From: Nephrocerus scutellatus
Taxonomy: Eukaryota > Arthropoda > Insecta > Diptera > Pipunculidae
DNA length: 64,000 nt
Direction of reading: 5' to 3'
Assembly: GCA_947095585.1 (NCBI GenBank)
Contig: OX352762.1
Coordinates: forward strand, 24,714,669-24,778,668
Shown here: positions 42,751 to 54,186 of the stretch, piece by piece
Position numbering within the stretch: the stretch's first letter is position 1
Layout: each line of letters opens with the position of its first letter
The notes under the pieces: generated by a model
The model's database searches: none
The model's input: only the letters and a program-made list of their open reading frames with translations
What the model was told of the DNA's origin: nothing
Position numbers and translations under genes: made by a program

Positions 42751-43420
42751 GAGCACCATTGGGGTGCTACAAACGAATTTGCATCACGCTAAGGGCGCGT
42801 CCGCTATCCTTTGCCAAAGATTCGCTGATGACAACAAACCTTATCCAAGAAAGTTGGGTTATTAGCGGACAAATAAAAGGCCTATGGAATAACGCAATTA
42901 AGCTAATTTTCAAATGCGCGGAACCAGCGCCAAGGGCGGCCTGCTTGATCAGCATGAACACTAGCTTTCTTTCAATTCCAGAATCCATGACGAAGGACCT
43001 AGGGGCAATATTAGTGGAGATTCCGACCGAGAGAGGATCAAATAACATCGTCTGTGCCTCGGCATATTTCCCCGGTGATGTGGATATCATTCCACCAATT
43101 GAGGTTCAGAAATTCATACTAAACTGCAAGGACAACAACCGTGTAGTGAGTGTCTTCTGGAACATCTTATTAGTAGCAATGAAGAAATTCATAAATATGA
43201 TTCGCGAAGCGCTACTTGAACTCACGCTTGCCAGTCTATTTATATACAGAATCGTCGAAAATTGGCATGTGTCCGATGAAGCCTCTTTGTCACACATTAG
43301 GTTTTACCTTCCAGGCAGATTGGCACATGCTTCTTCTAGATAAGATCCAAAGTCTACGGACAGGAATCTTTACCGGGACTTGTCCTCACCAAGATAGATA
43401 TGCTACCTACTCCTATAGAG
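42751..43420 (+). pseudogene. LOA-type endonuclease, decayed
   Basis: The start VLQTNLHHAKGASAIL (~42768) is the 'QxNLxxxxAAxxLL' first strand of these endonucleases. After a shift, a 194-codon frame carries NLIQESWVISGQIKGLWN (catalytic Glu in LIQEPW), APRAACLISMNTSFLSIPE, TKDLGAILVEIP and VCASAYFPGD. The GDxNAHH and SDHxxI motifs cannot be read intact after ~43130. The active enzyme would nick target DNA. Confidence 0.8.
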
Positions 43421-43589
43421 TCCATAGGGGAGCTGGATGAGGCAGCATGTCAGTTTAATGATGTGTTGCTTACCAGTCTAAGCAAACGTAAGGTTATTAG
43501 AAATAAAGTTAGAAAGCTTTTCAACACTGCTAAATGCATGAAGAGCTGGGAAGAAAATAGGTTCGCCCTTGCGGAGTATAACTCTGAAT

Positions 43590-45000
43590 TGAGATGATCC
43601 AAGCCACATGGAGGAAATGCTTCGAAAACATTGGTGATATACCAGTAGCGGCAGGAGTCCACAAGGCACTCGACAAGGATTAGACAAATTGTGTAGGCTT
43701 ACCGAAGAAGAAAGATACTACAAGTCGGACCGACAGGACACAATTAGAACGTTACTTCAAGTTCACTTCCCCGGTTCATCTACTTATAGGGAACGCATTG
43801 ACAGCAGGGTAAATAGTTTATCGGGAAAAATATTTAAACCAGATAAGGTTAAATGGGCCGTAGACTCCTTCAAACCATTCAAGGCATCCGGCGGTGATAG
43901 CATTTTTTCAGCGTTCTAACAGAGGGCAATTGAACTCATCCTGCTGGGTTTGATTGCTTTATTTAGACCAAGCCACAACTGGGCTACATTCCGTATACCT
44001 GGAGAAAGGTAAACGTAATCTTTATCGGCAAACCATGCTAGTGAGCTGCCTAAATCTTACAGACCTATAAATCTAGCATTATTTGTACTCAAAGTTATTG
44101 ATAGATTGATGTTCATATCAGAGCCTTGCTAGATACGTCTAGCCCTATATACTTAAGTTAGAAGGAACTTTTTGTTCCAAAGAAACAGCACTGTGTGCTT
44201 TCATTGACATTGAGGGTGCTTTCGATAATACTGGCTACAACTCAATTACAAGAGCAATCAGTAGCAGAGGTATCGAGGGCTCGACCAACTAATGGATAAG
44301 GGCTATGCTTGAAATTCGACCTTCCCAGAGGGAGTGTCTGTGTCGGTGACTGCAGCTAAGGGCTCCCCGCAATCAGGAGTCCTCTCATCACTTCTATAGT
44401 CACTCGTCATGGAAAACCTTCTAGCCGATCTACATAGATAAGGCTAGATCGCCATTGGTTATGCTGATGATTTGGCGAATTATTTGATTTAGTGAATTAG
44501 CGGTAAGCACAGCACGACCATTATAAATATCACGTAAGATGCGTTACTTCACGGCCTAGAATGGTGCAACAGAGAAGGTCTTTCGATTAATCCTTGCAAA
44601 ACCGTTCCAGTTCCCCTCACCAAACGAAGATTGTCTGAGTGGGGACCTATAATCATAATGGGCACTACATTAGAGTATTGCAGTGAGGTTAAATATCTCG
44701 GAATCATCCTTGATAAACGACTAAAATAGAATTTTCATATCAAGTCCGCCATTGAACGTGCCACTACGCCAGTAGACGCATCTGCGGCAGAATTTGGGGT
44801 CTTAATCTTAAAATGATACATTGGATGTATAATATGATTGTGATAGCAATTATCACGTACGCGGCCATCTTATGGTGGCCAAAAGTTCTTGAATGGACAA
44901 CGGTAATTAAGCATCAGAAGGTACAAGGAATTGCGTGTCTGTTGTAGGACTTTCACCCCTGCCAATCTTCATTAGGAAGACGCTATTAAGCTGCAACTAG
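43590..45000 (+). pseudogene. LOA-type reverse transcriptase, decayed
   Basis: Readable blocks are: linker IPVAAGVHKALDKD (43635); VHFPGSSTYRERIDS (43765); VKWAVDSFKPFKASGGDSIF (43850); ETALCAFIDIEGAFDNTGYN (44190, motif A); IGYADDLA (44455, motif C); RKTVPVPL-like motif D (44600); CSEVKYLGIILDKRLK (44690, motif E); and MYNMIVIAIITYAAILWWPK (44825). The FIDIEGAFDN block is characteristic of LOA-clade RT. Internal stops are numerous. Confidence 0.85.
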
Positions 45001-45059
45001 AATATGGGTAAAAACCAGGTAACTATGTGGAACACCTTAAGGGAGTACTGTTTCAGCAG

Positions 45060-45790
45060 GTTATTTAAGGTTAAAATATTGGACCGAGCAATCTGGTCTA
45101 ATGGTGTTCCAGTACTGGACGATAAAGGTCTGGTCTGATACACAGACAGATCGAAGATGGAATCTGGAGTGGGAGCTGGGGTATTCGGATCCAACACCAA
45201 AGTCTCGAGGGCGAAACTCGGTTGGGTCCCTGGTCATCAGGGAATTGCAGGCACCGAACAAGCGGATGAACTAGCCAGGGCTGATTCAGAATCTACGTTC
45301 TTTGGACTGAAACCTTACTGCGATTTCAACTGGGCTGGACTGGGCTGCCACCACAGCAATGATTAATCAGTGGGAAGGACGACTTCGTCTGGCCCGTTGG
45401 GTTAATTTCCCAGGGCTTATGCAATCCAAACGGTTAATCAGGCCCTATTCCTATAAGTAAATCCTTGATCTAGACAAGTATATCATCAGAAAGCTAGTGA
45501 GATTTTTCACAGGCCACTCACCTTACCAAAATTAATCTTTGCTCAAACACGGAATGTAGGTTCTTCTCGGAAGATGATGAAACACCCGGGCACATTTTCT
45601 GTGATTGTCCAGCATTGATCTGGTTAAGGACACGTATTTTCCATAGGCATTATGTGCGATCTGCGAAACTAAGGATATACTATCCTTCATTAGAGAGGTA
45701 GTAAATCTTTAAGATTAGTTACACCCTACGATCGTTTTAGGTCGCAGTATCAACCAATTGGCTAGGGTTTGTCTTTAAAAAAAATGTATA
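45060..45790 (+). pseudogene. LOA-type RNase H and 3' region, decayed
   Basis: AIWSNGVPVLDDKGLV, YTDRSKMESGVGAGVFGSNT (TDGSK with Gly lost) and KLGWVPGHQGIAGTEQADEL with ARADSE are read between 45090 and 45290. The DSQAA strand is deleted between SNTKVS and AKLGWV. C-terminal residues and a 3' UTR follow to AAAAAAAATGTATACG (~45790). Confidence 0.8.
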
Positions 45791-46122
45791 CGTTATTTTC
45801 TTTGCACCTCCGCTTCGTCTAAGCATCACCCGTATTTAGAACCATTCTGATTGTTATTTGATAGTACTATATTTCTGTTGGGTACCACTGTGTTCAAAGA
45901 TACCCCATCTATGTGCTGATGCCATTTTAGGTACTTTTTTAAAGAATTTTTTATAATCAACAACAAGGACAACAAGAACAATAAAACAAAAAATAGTGAA
46001 GAAAAGGCCAAACTGAAACTATCTTTACTGTTCGCTGTTCGTTTGTTTTTCTGTACAGGAAATCCCTAAAACTCGCCTGACATGGCAACAAGGATTACTT
46101 ACGGATTAAAGGTTGCTTCTTA
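45791..46122. other. Non-coding AT-rich DNA
   Basis: Nothing was recognised between the LOA 3' end and the composite repeat head. Confidence 0.5.
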
Positions 46123-47040
46123 TTAAATTCTCTATATTAACTTCACTTGCCCGTGGGTCGTCGGTCGTCGGTCGGTCGTCGGTCGGTCGTCGGTCGGTCG
46201 TCTGTCGTGGATTCTTGCGATCAATTTTTAACCCACTTCCCATGGCCCGATTTTATTGAAATTTTGCACACTTGCGTATTTCCGGAGACAACACTTTCTA
46301 TTAAATTTTGAGGCCCCTCGGGCTGCGGGGTCGGGGGGCTCCCAAACAAAAATTTTAAAAAATTTACCCGATTTTCTTCAAATTTTACACACATGTGTAT
46401 ACCCAATAAACAATACTTTTTCGAAAATTTGGTAGTGATCGGGTCCCGGGTTCGGCCGCAAGGCCCTTATACATTTTTTAAATATCTGTACTGGCATCAG
46501 ATATTCGTCGCCCTTTATGGACTGTCTGCGGTGTGTGCTGCGCAGTCGGCTGCGCTGCATGGTTTTGTTGGTGGTGGAGAGAGAGAGAGAGAAATCTTAG
46601 CGCACGCACAAATGAACCCAGCAAATGAAACGAGACATACATGTTTTATGCTTACTTCAACTTACATTTAAATTATATACTGAATTGTATTTTTATTGAT
46701 GTTTTTTTTTTTGTTGTCGATATCAACTTACAGATAGAACAACAAGTTTTCACAATATTCTGTCATTTGGCGTTTTCATAAATTAGTTCAGAGCAGTAAA
46801 AGAGTTCTCAAGATAAATGTTCGTGTTTCTTATTTGCTCAGAGTATGAGCGTGCTCTAAGTGCTCAGAATAAAATGATCTGAGCTTTTTCAATTTTAACA
46901 TCTGATGTCAAATGTTTATTTCGATGATTTTCTTCTACAATAAAAAAAAAATGGCCCAGGATCGAGGGGCTCCCATATCAATTTCTGCGATTAGAGAATT
47001 TAGATGAAAAATTTTAATTTTTATTGGTTGTTTTTTTTTA
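46123..47040 (+). mobile_element. Composite repeat element, copy 2
   Basis: It has the same head as copy 1 (TTAAATTCTCTATATTAAC, TTCACTTGCCCGTG), a TCGTCGGTCGG microsatellite in place of TTGTGGG, ATTCTTGCGATCAATTTTTA, two to three 120-bp units, then a ~450-bp segment not in copy 1. It has the same tail (ATTAGAGAATTTA, GATGAAAAATTTTAATTTTT, T-run). The 11-bp inverted repeats lie at 46124-46134 and 46992-47002. A (GA)8 tract sits at ~46577-46591. It is non-coding. Confidence 0.65.
46148..46207 (+). repeat. TCGTCGG/TCGGTCGG microsatellite core
   Basis: Imperfect TCGTCGGTCGG units fill the position held by TTTGTGGG units in copy 1. Confidence 0.85.
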
Positions 47041-48570
47041 TTCATTTAATTAGAAACTCATTTCTCTCTCACTGTTGTTCATACGCTTTCTCATCTTACT
47101 ACAGAATCTTCGCCCCCTTCAACTTATAACACCATATTCAATTTGTGTGTTATCTTCTGAAATACAAAAAGCATATAAAAGGCCATTCTTTATCACTAGC
47201 TTCCACACCGTGATGTATAACGAGTCCGTCCACTAGAGCTTGATCCAGTGCTCTTGTCACTTGCTGCCTGTTTAAAAGGATTTAATTGGCAAAGTTCGCC
47301 GGACGAATGCAACGAAATGCGTGAGTACACGAAACCCGTCCTGACCATGAAAGCAAGGAACCCATCTGTGTTTGCCCTTTGACTCGTTCGGACAATAAAT
47401 TCATTTCAAAAACTGGCGTACAGCTAATTTGGAATTAGGAATGGCAATTTTAATGATTAAACTTTCATTTGAGTGTTCGAATAAATTCCAAGTTTTAAGC
47501 ACGCACGAAGGATTACGTGTGACATGCAAAGTTATTTTTCTTTAGCGATATCCACTCAGCATACTTGTTGTTCGTGATGTCTGAATGCGATTGTATTATT
47601 AATTTTTTCAAACTCATTGGATGCCCCACACTCGTAACTGCCATGCTACAATTTGTGAGGATTTAAGTCTGTTAGAAAAATTTCACAGGACGCACCTGAA
47701 TACCATTCGTCCTTGTTTGAGTAGGAGTCAGAGTCAGAGCGAATTGGTTTATGCTGGATTTCTTTTTTCACTATGTTCTGATATTCTGTTTGCTTCTGTG
47801 TAGACACACGTGAAATAAATCAAAAAAAGAAATATATTCCTTTTCCAGACGCTAAGGATTATCACATCGTATGTCCAGACAAATTACTATAAGTGCACGT
47901 GGCTGACGTGAGTAGTGTTAGTTATGTAGAAAGGGTCATGACTCCTGTGTCATGTTGTGTTAATTGAATTGTTATTCCATATGAGTTCGAAATAAGTGCT
48001 ACATAGAATAAAACAAAGGAGCATATTCAGGATGCTAAGAATTCTTTTTAAATGTTCAAAGCCATTAGAGCTAGTTCATTTGTATAGCAGGAAAAACATT
48101 ATATTGCTAATATGAACGGTAGGCAGATTAGAATGTTAAGCCATTAGAGAATATAGCATCCTAAATAGGCTGACTCAGCTATTAAGGTTGACCATGACCA
48201 ATGTTATAATTAAGAAAAAGCTGTCCCGACCACTTTTAAGCCCATTCAACATCTATAACGAGCTACGACGTGGAATCGAAAGGAATCTAGCATAAGTGAA
48301 TCTAGGGAGAGCAAAACAAAACAAACGTCTGCTAGCAGAAGATCCAAATTCGGTCTCTCAATTAAGATATAGGGGCCCGTAGTAGTGGAATCCTATAACT
48401 ATTTTTAATAAATTGAGCATCCGATAGATGCATGTAACAAGAAAAACGCTCACGGTTGCTTAAAGCCAACAAACCCCACTTTAGTCTTTTCGACTCTACA
48501 AATACATGATCTAAGTAAAAACATCCAGGCTGCAGTTATATAAGAGAAAGTTCGTATTAGTACTTAGATA
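47041..48570. other. Non-coding DNA, nothing recognised
   Basis: No domain-bearing ORF, RNA gene or clear element end was found. Confidence 0.45.
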
Positions 48571-48689
48571 TTATGAGGAGCAAAATTCTTGTAGCCGAAT
48601 TTTGTTCACACAAAATTCCAGCACAAATGGCCAGCAGGCAGGCGATCGCTCTCTTAGTTTCTTCCAGTCTTTTGACAGGATCACGCCTT

Positions 48690-49050
48690 GGGAAGTGGTA
48701 TTGTTGGGCATTCTCGGTTGACGTCACTCTGCTCATCGCTGTCAAAGCCTCTCTGTTCATCGCTGCCGATACATCTCAGCATACTGCTGCCAACGTTTTG
48801 CTCTGCTCTTCTCTGCCGACGTCGCTGCATTCATTGTCGTACGACATAACTTCGCTGTGAGATTCCCCACGGGTTGTTACGCTGGTACATCTCAGATTAC
48901 CGCTGCCAACGTTTTTCTCTGCTTTTCTCTGCCGACGTCGCTGCATTCATCGTCATACGACGTAACATCGCTGTGAGATTGCCCTACGGGTTGTTACGCT
49001 GGTACATCTCAGCTTACCGCTGTCGACTTCTTTCGCTCTTCTCGTTTTCA
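48690..49050 (+). repeat. ~116-bp tandem repeat, 2.5-3 units
   Basis: CGCTGCCAACGTTTTxCTCTG recurs at ~48785 and 48901 and, diverged, at ~49017. Each is followed by CTCTGCCGACGTCGCTGCAT, GTACGAC and GGGTTGTTACGCTGGTACAT. The sequence is GC-richer than its surroundings. Confidence 0.8.
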
Positions 49051-49059
49051 TCGTTGACC

Positions 49060-49660
49060 ATATGGTTCGTCTAACGCTCGCTACGCTCACGCTCGTTTAA
49101 GGTCCACGTCGAGGTGTCGATCATAGCTCACGTCACCCAAGTTCACGTCAGGCTCTCAACGCTCGCGTCAAGGTGTCACTCAGGATTCACGATCGCCTCA
49201 GGCTCTCACGCACGCATCGCTCAGGAGTCGCGATCGTCAGGGTCACGATTACGAATCGCTCAGGATTCACGCACACAGGCTCGTCAGACTCACGGCAAAG
49301 TCTCTCGCACTCAGGCTCGCCAAACTCATATGCAATCATCGCTCCTGAGTCACGATCGTCTCAGGCTAATGCATCGCTCAGGAGTCACAATCGTCTCAGG
49401 CTAACGCATCGCTCAGGGTGCACGATCGTCTCAGACTTACGCCCACGCATCATTGAGGGCTTACGCTCGTCTCAAGCTAACGCTCGCGCACCGCTCAGGA
49501 TTTACGCTCGCCTCAGGCTTCCGCACAATTCACACGCAAAGGCTCACACAAAAGGCGCACGTAGGCGCACGCACTCAAGCTCTCTTCAAGGCTCGCCCGG
49601 TTCTTGTCATCAGCGCTCACGTCAAGGATCACGTTGTTAAGAATCACATCTTTTAGGATC
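49060..49660 (+). repeat. GC-rich degenerate minisatellite (CTCAGG-CACGATCG)
   Basis: Units of roughly 30-40 bp built from CGCTCAGGAxTCACGATCGT and CTCAGGCTxACGCAT repeat imperfectly. The frame is open in two phases (96 and 155 codons, Ser/Arg/His-rich) simply because stop-poor units repeat; no protein family is recognisable. The array follows directly on the 116-bp repeat, so the two may belong to one larger element such as a long LTR. Confidence 0.7.
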
Positions 49661-49754
49661 ACGTCGCTCGGGCTAGCGTATTGTTAAATCAATACATTAT
49701 AAGAAATAAGAAAAATAAAGAAGTTAATTCGAAGAGTCACCAACTAGAAATTTT

Positions 49755-49823
49755 ATTGTAACGACCTTTTTCTTAACCCTGGTCACGCTGAGTTTACTCC
49801 GGCTGGGAAAACTCCGTTACAAT
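49755..49823. repeat. 9-bp inverted repeat ATTGTAACG/CGTTACAAT
   Basis: Perfect 9-bp arms enclose 51 bp. TGTAACG…CGTTACA resembles an LTR terminal motif, but no matching LTR start or pair was found. Confidence 0.4.
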
Positions 49824-49859
49824 ATCTCATACCCAAGTGAAAGTCTTCCGGAGAAATAT

Positions 49860-50080
49860 TGGTCCCTAGTGCGAGGAAGATTTCGGATGAGATCTATGGG
49901 CTTTACCGAGATGTCAACATTGTGAAGAAAATTAAGCTTGATATACTCTGGTGGGCAGGTTCAGCGTAAAAGGCTAGGCCAAAGCTGAAACAATGCCTTA
50001 GACCAAGTCCTAAGGTCTTAGGTATACCAAACTGGTAAACATCGTCTCGAAGTCGGGATCAGTGGATCGATGAGAAAAAA
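49860..50080 (+). pseudogene. LINE ORF2 C-terminal fragment (RTE/CR1-like)
   Basis: The plus strand reads RKISDEIYGLYRDVNIVKKI, then KLDILWWAG, and KVLGIPNW..SRSRDQW. This is the tail block 'NxELYxLYxDxDIVxxIKLxRLRWxGH…LGxxNWRxxAxDRxxW'. An A-run at ~50072-50084 may be its poly-A end. All of RT is missing. The family is unlike A, B or LOA. Confidence 0.6.
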
Positions 50081-50084
50081 AAAA

Positions 50085-51129
50085 GTTAAGCAGAAATATA
50101 ATAATTGTTTAGGGTCAGTTTTGTATGGCAGGCAACCCATTGACGTACAAGTGTTTTGATCACAAAATTGCATTAGGAAAGTATTTAAAAACCGTGCGAG
50201 TATAAAATTGAGCTCAAAGCCATTGAACTTCGGAATGGCTGCCAATTAGAAAATCGATGACGGTGGTAACATTGCAGACAGTATCAATATAGATTCCTCT
50301 CCAATATTGCATAATTCTCCGAATCCCTGTTGGAATTTTGCAACCCATTTAAGGTGTTACACCCTGATTCCACAATAACATAACTTCACTAATGAATATT
50401 CTACTAAAAGTAATGACAAAAAAACAAATTAAAAAATAAATAAATTGAGAAATCTGCTGCAATAACCTTCATTCCAATGAAAGCGTTTTTCAATTCTCCG
50501 TTCTCGATTTCGAAAAGGATAACGAATCCGTGCAAATCGTTATTTCACAGATTGTGAAAACTGAAGATATTATCGTATATCGCATCAATGGCATTGAGTG
50601 CTTTTGCTATCTGCTATTATGTGTGCAATTTTGCGATACATAATGGAGAAGCCCAATGGACATGGTAGCGCCTGTATATACTAGCGTGGTGCGACATTAC
50701 ATATAGCAAAGTATTGGCTCTGAGTATCATACTGCCATTGCTGTATTTAGGTTGCTGTGCATTTCAATGATACTTAAACTTTATGTATTCCGTGGGACCG
50801 GATATCCGCACTGGAAACGAAAAACAGCACGAATGTATCCGCCACTGATGGAGCCCGTTAGAATTGACGATGCTTGGTGATATAATTGTAGAAAAAAATT
50901 AAATGCATTAAAACATGAAACTTTCGACATTGTGTACGCTGGACGCGATACTACTTGACATCATTTGCGTTAAGTGTTTGATAGAGCGGAGATTTGGGTG
51001 GTGGATACAACATGATTGTAATTCTACTGAAAGCCCTTTTCTATCTAATTCAATTCTGTAATGTTTTCAAGGGCGGTTGGCGACTTTATAAATAAATTAT
51101 TAATTAAAAATTGTAAAATATAGCGCATC
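50085..51129. other. Non-coding DNA, nothing recognised
   Basis: Only short unrecognised ORFs. Confidence 0.45.
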
Positions 51130-51735
51130 ATTCGTAATTAGGAGAATAATAAAAAAACGTCGTCCTGCTGCCGTTGAGTCCCCTTAGAAGGTGGTATATT
51201 TATTAGAGCCAAGGATTCCTCGGCATTAATTTTAAATGTAGCTAAGTGCGCTATACAAATAAGACCCCGTTTTCTTACGTGAGTGTAGTGGAGTGTTTCA
51301 ACATCAGCAGCTAAAAGATATTGTAAAATGTCAAATGGGCTTGAAGAATCCTGGCACAGAACAGTAAGCTTTGCTGGTAAGCTGGATCCAGGAAAGAATT
51401 GCATTATTTCGAATTTGGACTACAATGCCGGGAGTAAATTTTAGATCATTTATTGTCAGATTGCAAGCGTTTATACAATTCGACTTTCTTGGCATGATGT
51501 ATCACGTTTTCATTCCCAATAGGGTATATTGGCTAAATATAGCTGAGCTTTGTTCGCAGTTTTATTTCTTCCATACTTGACATGTAAACATGGAATATTA
51601 TACGCTTCAACAACGTATGCAAATTATCCTGGTTTTTTTTATCAAATTTCATGCTCGGCTGCGCTGTTTCCAAATTTAGGTCCGAGTTCTTGTCCAAATA
51701 AACGGACAATTGAACGTCTGGTGGATTTTTTTTAT
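51130..51735 (-). CDS. Unidentified coding-like segments (possible host exons)
   Basis: Two minus-strand frames look protein-like. One is 51735-51533 (PPDVQLSVYLDKNSDLNLET, SMKFDKKNQDNLHTLLKRII); the other is ~51420-51138 (SLPAKLTVLCQDSSSPFDIL, TFKINAEESLALINIPP). Base composition is more balanced than in flanking DNA. They lie in order on one strand and might be separated by an intron, though I did not find a convincing splice pair. The family B LINE poly-A end lies directly upstream (~51735), so the gene, if real, is interrupted or nearby. No function is assigned. Confidence 0.25.
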
Positions 51736-52259
51736 ATAATTCGCGCACGCTTCAAGGGGTCCGCACCCTTATAATGTTCGGCTATAAGCTTGGCACAGCG
51801 TGGCCGTTAAGGAAAAGGAGGAGAAAATAGGAGATGACTATGAGCTTGGGTTTTGAATGCCTTCGGATCATAGTGATGTGGGAAGACAGAGCTTGGTAGA
51901 GCATTCAACATACGTGTGGTGCGGCTGAAGAACGAATCCCTGAATTTAACAGTACGTCCAAAGATGGGCTTGAGGGTAAACTGATGAGCATTTATGGCGC
52001 CAAGAGTATTGCGGTTAAATTCAAGGAGAGGTGGCATGCAGCTGGCTATTTCTCTTGAGCACCACTGGTAGAAGAAGCGATAAAACAGTGACAATCTGGA
52101 AACGTTCCTACGGTGTACAAGCGAATCTATTGATTTCGCTATATTTTTTCACCGATAAGTTTTATCGCGCGGTTTTGAATTCTATCTAGCTGATGCAGAG
52201 TAGTTTTAGGTACACCAGACCAAATATGGCAATGGAACTTAAGTTTAGGGCTTTTATTC

Positions 52260-52850
52260 GCCCTTGTATTTAGTAGCCAAATCAGAGGATGTGAAAGTTT
52301 TCATGCACCGAGCTAGAAAACCTAAACATTTCGCAGCATTTTTGGCGACGGTAAATATGTGGTCATTTCAACGAAACTTGTCGTTGACGCACATACCAAG
52401 AATTGCGAGATTGTCAGTTTCCTCGCTGCAAGTGCCATTCATGGATAATGGCATGGGATTTAGGATTCGCTTAGATGACAGCAGACATCATTGGATTTTG
52501 GAAGCGTTAAATTCTACTCGATTGTTTTCTCCCCATTGTATTATGCTAGGTCAGAATTTAAGGTGCTTAACTTACGAAGTTGTTTGAGTTTCACATGAGA
52601 AGTGGAGGGTCGTTCCTCAAACTTATATGAGAAGCTGTCGTCAGCGAAAGAATGAATTGGATTAGAAGTCACAGATAAGAGATCATTAATAAAAATGAGG
52701 AAGAGTGTCGGGGACAAAATAGAGCCCTGAGGAATGCCAAAATTTATGTGATGTACTTTAGACTTGAAACCATTCAATACAAGTTGCATTGATCGGTCCA
52801 AAAGATAGCTTCTAATCCAGTGAAGCAGCTTATCGTCGACTCAATTTTGG
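52260..52850 (-). pseudogene. Family B reverse transcriptase, partial (copy 3)
   Basis: The minus strand reads VDDKLLHWIRSYLLDRSMQL, KVHHINFGIPQGSILSPTLF (motif B), LLSVTSNPIHSFADDSFSYK (motif C, FADD) and HVKLKQLRKLSTLNSDLA. After a deletion comes the motif E region and the thumb before 52260. Motif A is lost or shifted upstream near 52880. The SFADDSFSYKF context is identical to copy 1, supporting one family. Confidence 0.85.
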
Positions 52851-53539
52851 ACAAAAGAGCTTGACGCCAAACTCTGTCAAATGCCTTAGAAATATCGAGT
52901 GCAACAGCTTTGCTTTTTCCAAATTGATGCAAAGACTGGTTTCACTGTTCGTTGAGATATACCATCAAATCACCTGTAGAACGATGCCCACGAAATCCAT
53001 ACTGCCGGACACTAAGGATTTCGTTGGTTGACAACTGGAGTGTCATTATAAATGAGCGTTGGAATTGACGACGAGGCTGTATTTTTGATTGTTTTCACGA
53101 ATGACCAAAAATGTTTACTACCTTTGGGACATTGTAGTATCTTTTGCCTCAATTTTTGGTTGTAGGCGAATTTGACTCCGAAGATGGGCATTGCAATCAT
53201 TTCTGGCTCGTTTCAAATTTGTTCGGTTTTCCTCAGTAGGGTTTGCTTGGTAAAACCGAAAGCATACCTCTCTAATCCTAGAAGCCTCTTTATAGCCCGA
53301 TTCATACCATCAATCTTCCTTTGGTTTAACAGACTTATTCCTGGAAGGGATAAATTCTCTCATACCAATAAGGATAATGTTAACGATCCTAGAGGCGATA
53401 ATAGATTGACGGAGTATTTATCAGGACGAGCGGTAAGGAACAAGTCAAGTCACTGAGTAAGGTGATTAAACTCAGCGAACAACTCAACACACCTTCCTTC
53501 GGGTGTTGTCTGGCCAGAATGGCAAAGCCACCCAGAATT

Positions 53540-54186
53540 GTGTACTTTGCAATCGCCCGCAATAACGATTTCATTTAACCATGTTTTGTGAATTGTCACA
53601 GATTGCGTCAGACAGTGCTCGCTCTGAGTTCAAACACTGTCTTATTGGGGGCTTCTGTAAACGTAACAGTAGTAGATGTTGCGCTCTTGTACCTTTACTT
53701 TGAGCCAAATGAAATTGAATTCCAGATTGGAACTTTGGCGAAATTGAGGCAAAAGCTTAAACGCAACATCACTCCGGACATAGATTGCGAGTCCGCGTTG
53801 ACAGAAAAATAATGACACCAAGTTAAACCTAGGCAGATTAAATTCCGATGCATAAGAATTATGAAATACCTGAGTTTCTCCCAGTGCCAGAATTGCTGGC
53901 CTGTGGACATGTACATGGTTAAACGCAGCGAAAGAATTCGTTCTCAGCCCACGTATGATGCTGAGATCCACTCTGAAAGCAAACATAACTACAAAAAACA
54001 AACACACAAAACTCAACTTACCGCGTTGAGTCAACTTACGCACTTCATAATTTTCCCGTGCCAAGAACATAAAGAAACGCAACGAGATCCACGATAACTG
54101 CGACTGATGCCGCGAGTGTAGCTTTAACTTTGACCATTTTGTGACGAATTTTGCGCCAGAGCTTGGGCCTGGATCTCCATGGAACC
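53540..54186 (-). pseudogene. Family B endonuclease N-terminal part
   Basis: The minus-strand frame 54190-53642 carries RVDLSIIRGLRTNSFAAFNH, HVHRPAILALGETQVFHN (catalytic Glu in LxETxL), FCQRGLAIYVRSDVAFKLL and VKVQERNIYYCYVYRSP. This is the first half of an AP-type LINE endonuclease ('NxxGLRSN…KPxxLxLTET…GVCxYVRSDV…YRSP'). The GDFNxHH region follows in another frame (GDCKVHNSGWL, ~53540). It has decayed but is the best endonuclease example of family B here. Confidence 0.8.

Larger units (their letters stand above)
41420..45790 (+). mobile_element. Near-full-length LOA-type LINE, decayed
   Basis: Plus-strand order is ORF1 (41.6-42.7 kb), endonuclease (42.75-43.4), linker (43.6-43.9), RT (43.9-45.0), RNase H (45.06-45.36) and the C-terminal region with 3' UTR to ~45790. 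This is the complete domain order of an LOA-clade element. Stops and frameshifts are frequent throughout, so the copy is old. The 3' third is closely related to 10.3-11.65 kb. Confidence 0.85.
51736..54186 (-). mobile_element. CR1-group LINE, family B copy 3 (longest 5' part)
   Basis: The minus strand begins in the endonuclease N-terminal region near 54186 and ends GTGCGCGAATTATATAAAAA at ~51736. Compared with copy 1 it retains more of the endonuclease but lacks part of the RT finger (QYGFRGHRSTGDL then a shift near 52850). The C-terminal region includes LSPTLFLIFINDLL, HSFADDSFSYKFEER and MLNALPSSVFPHHYDPKAFK. Several stops and frameshifts are present. The endonuclease end abuts a plus-strand mariner relic. 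Confidence 0.85.

Noticed and set aside
49114..49656. 96- and 155-codon Ser/Arg/His-rich ORFs
   Set aside because: Products of a stop-poor GC-rich minisatellite read in two phases, with no family resemblance.
49830..49960. Primer-binding site after a possible LTR end at 49823
   Set aside because: The sequence after CGTTACAAT does not match a tRNA 3' end I can identify, and it soon becomes LINE ORF2 sequence.
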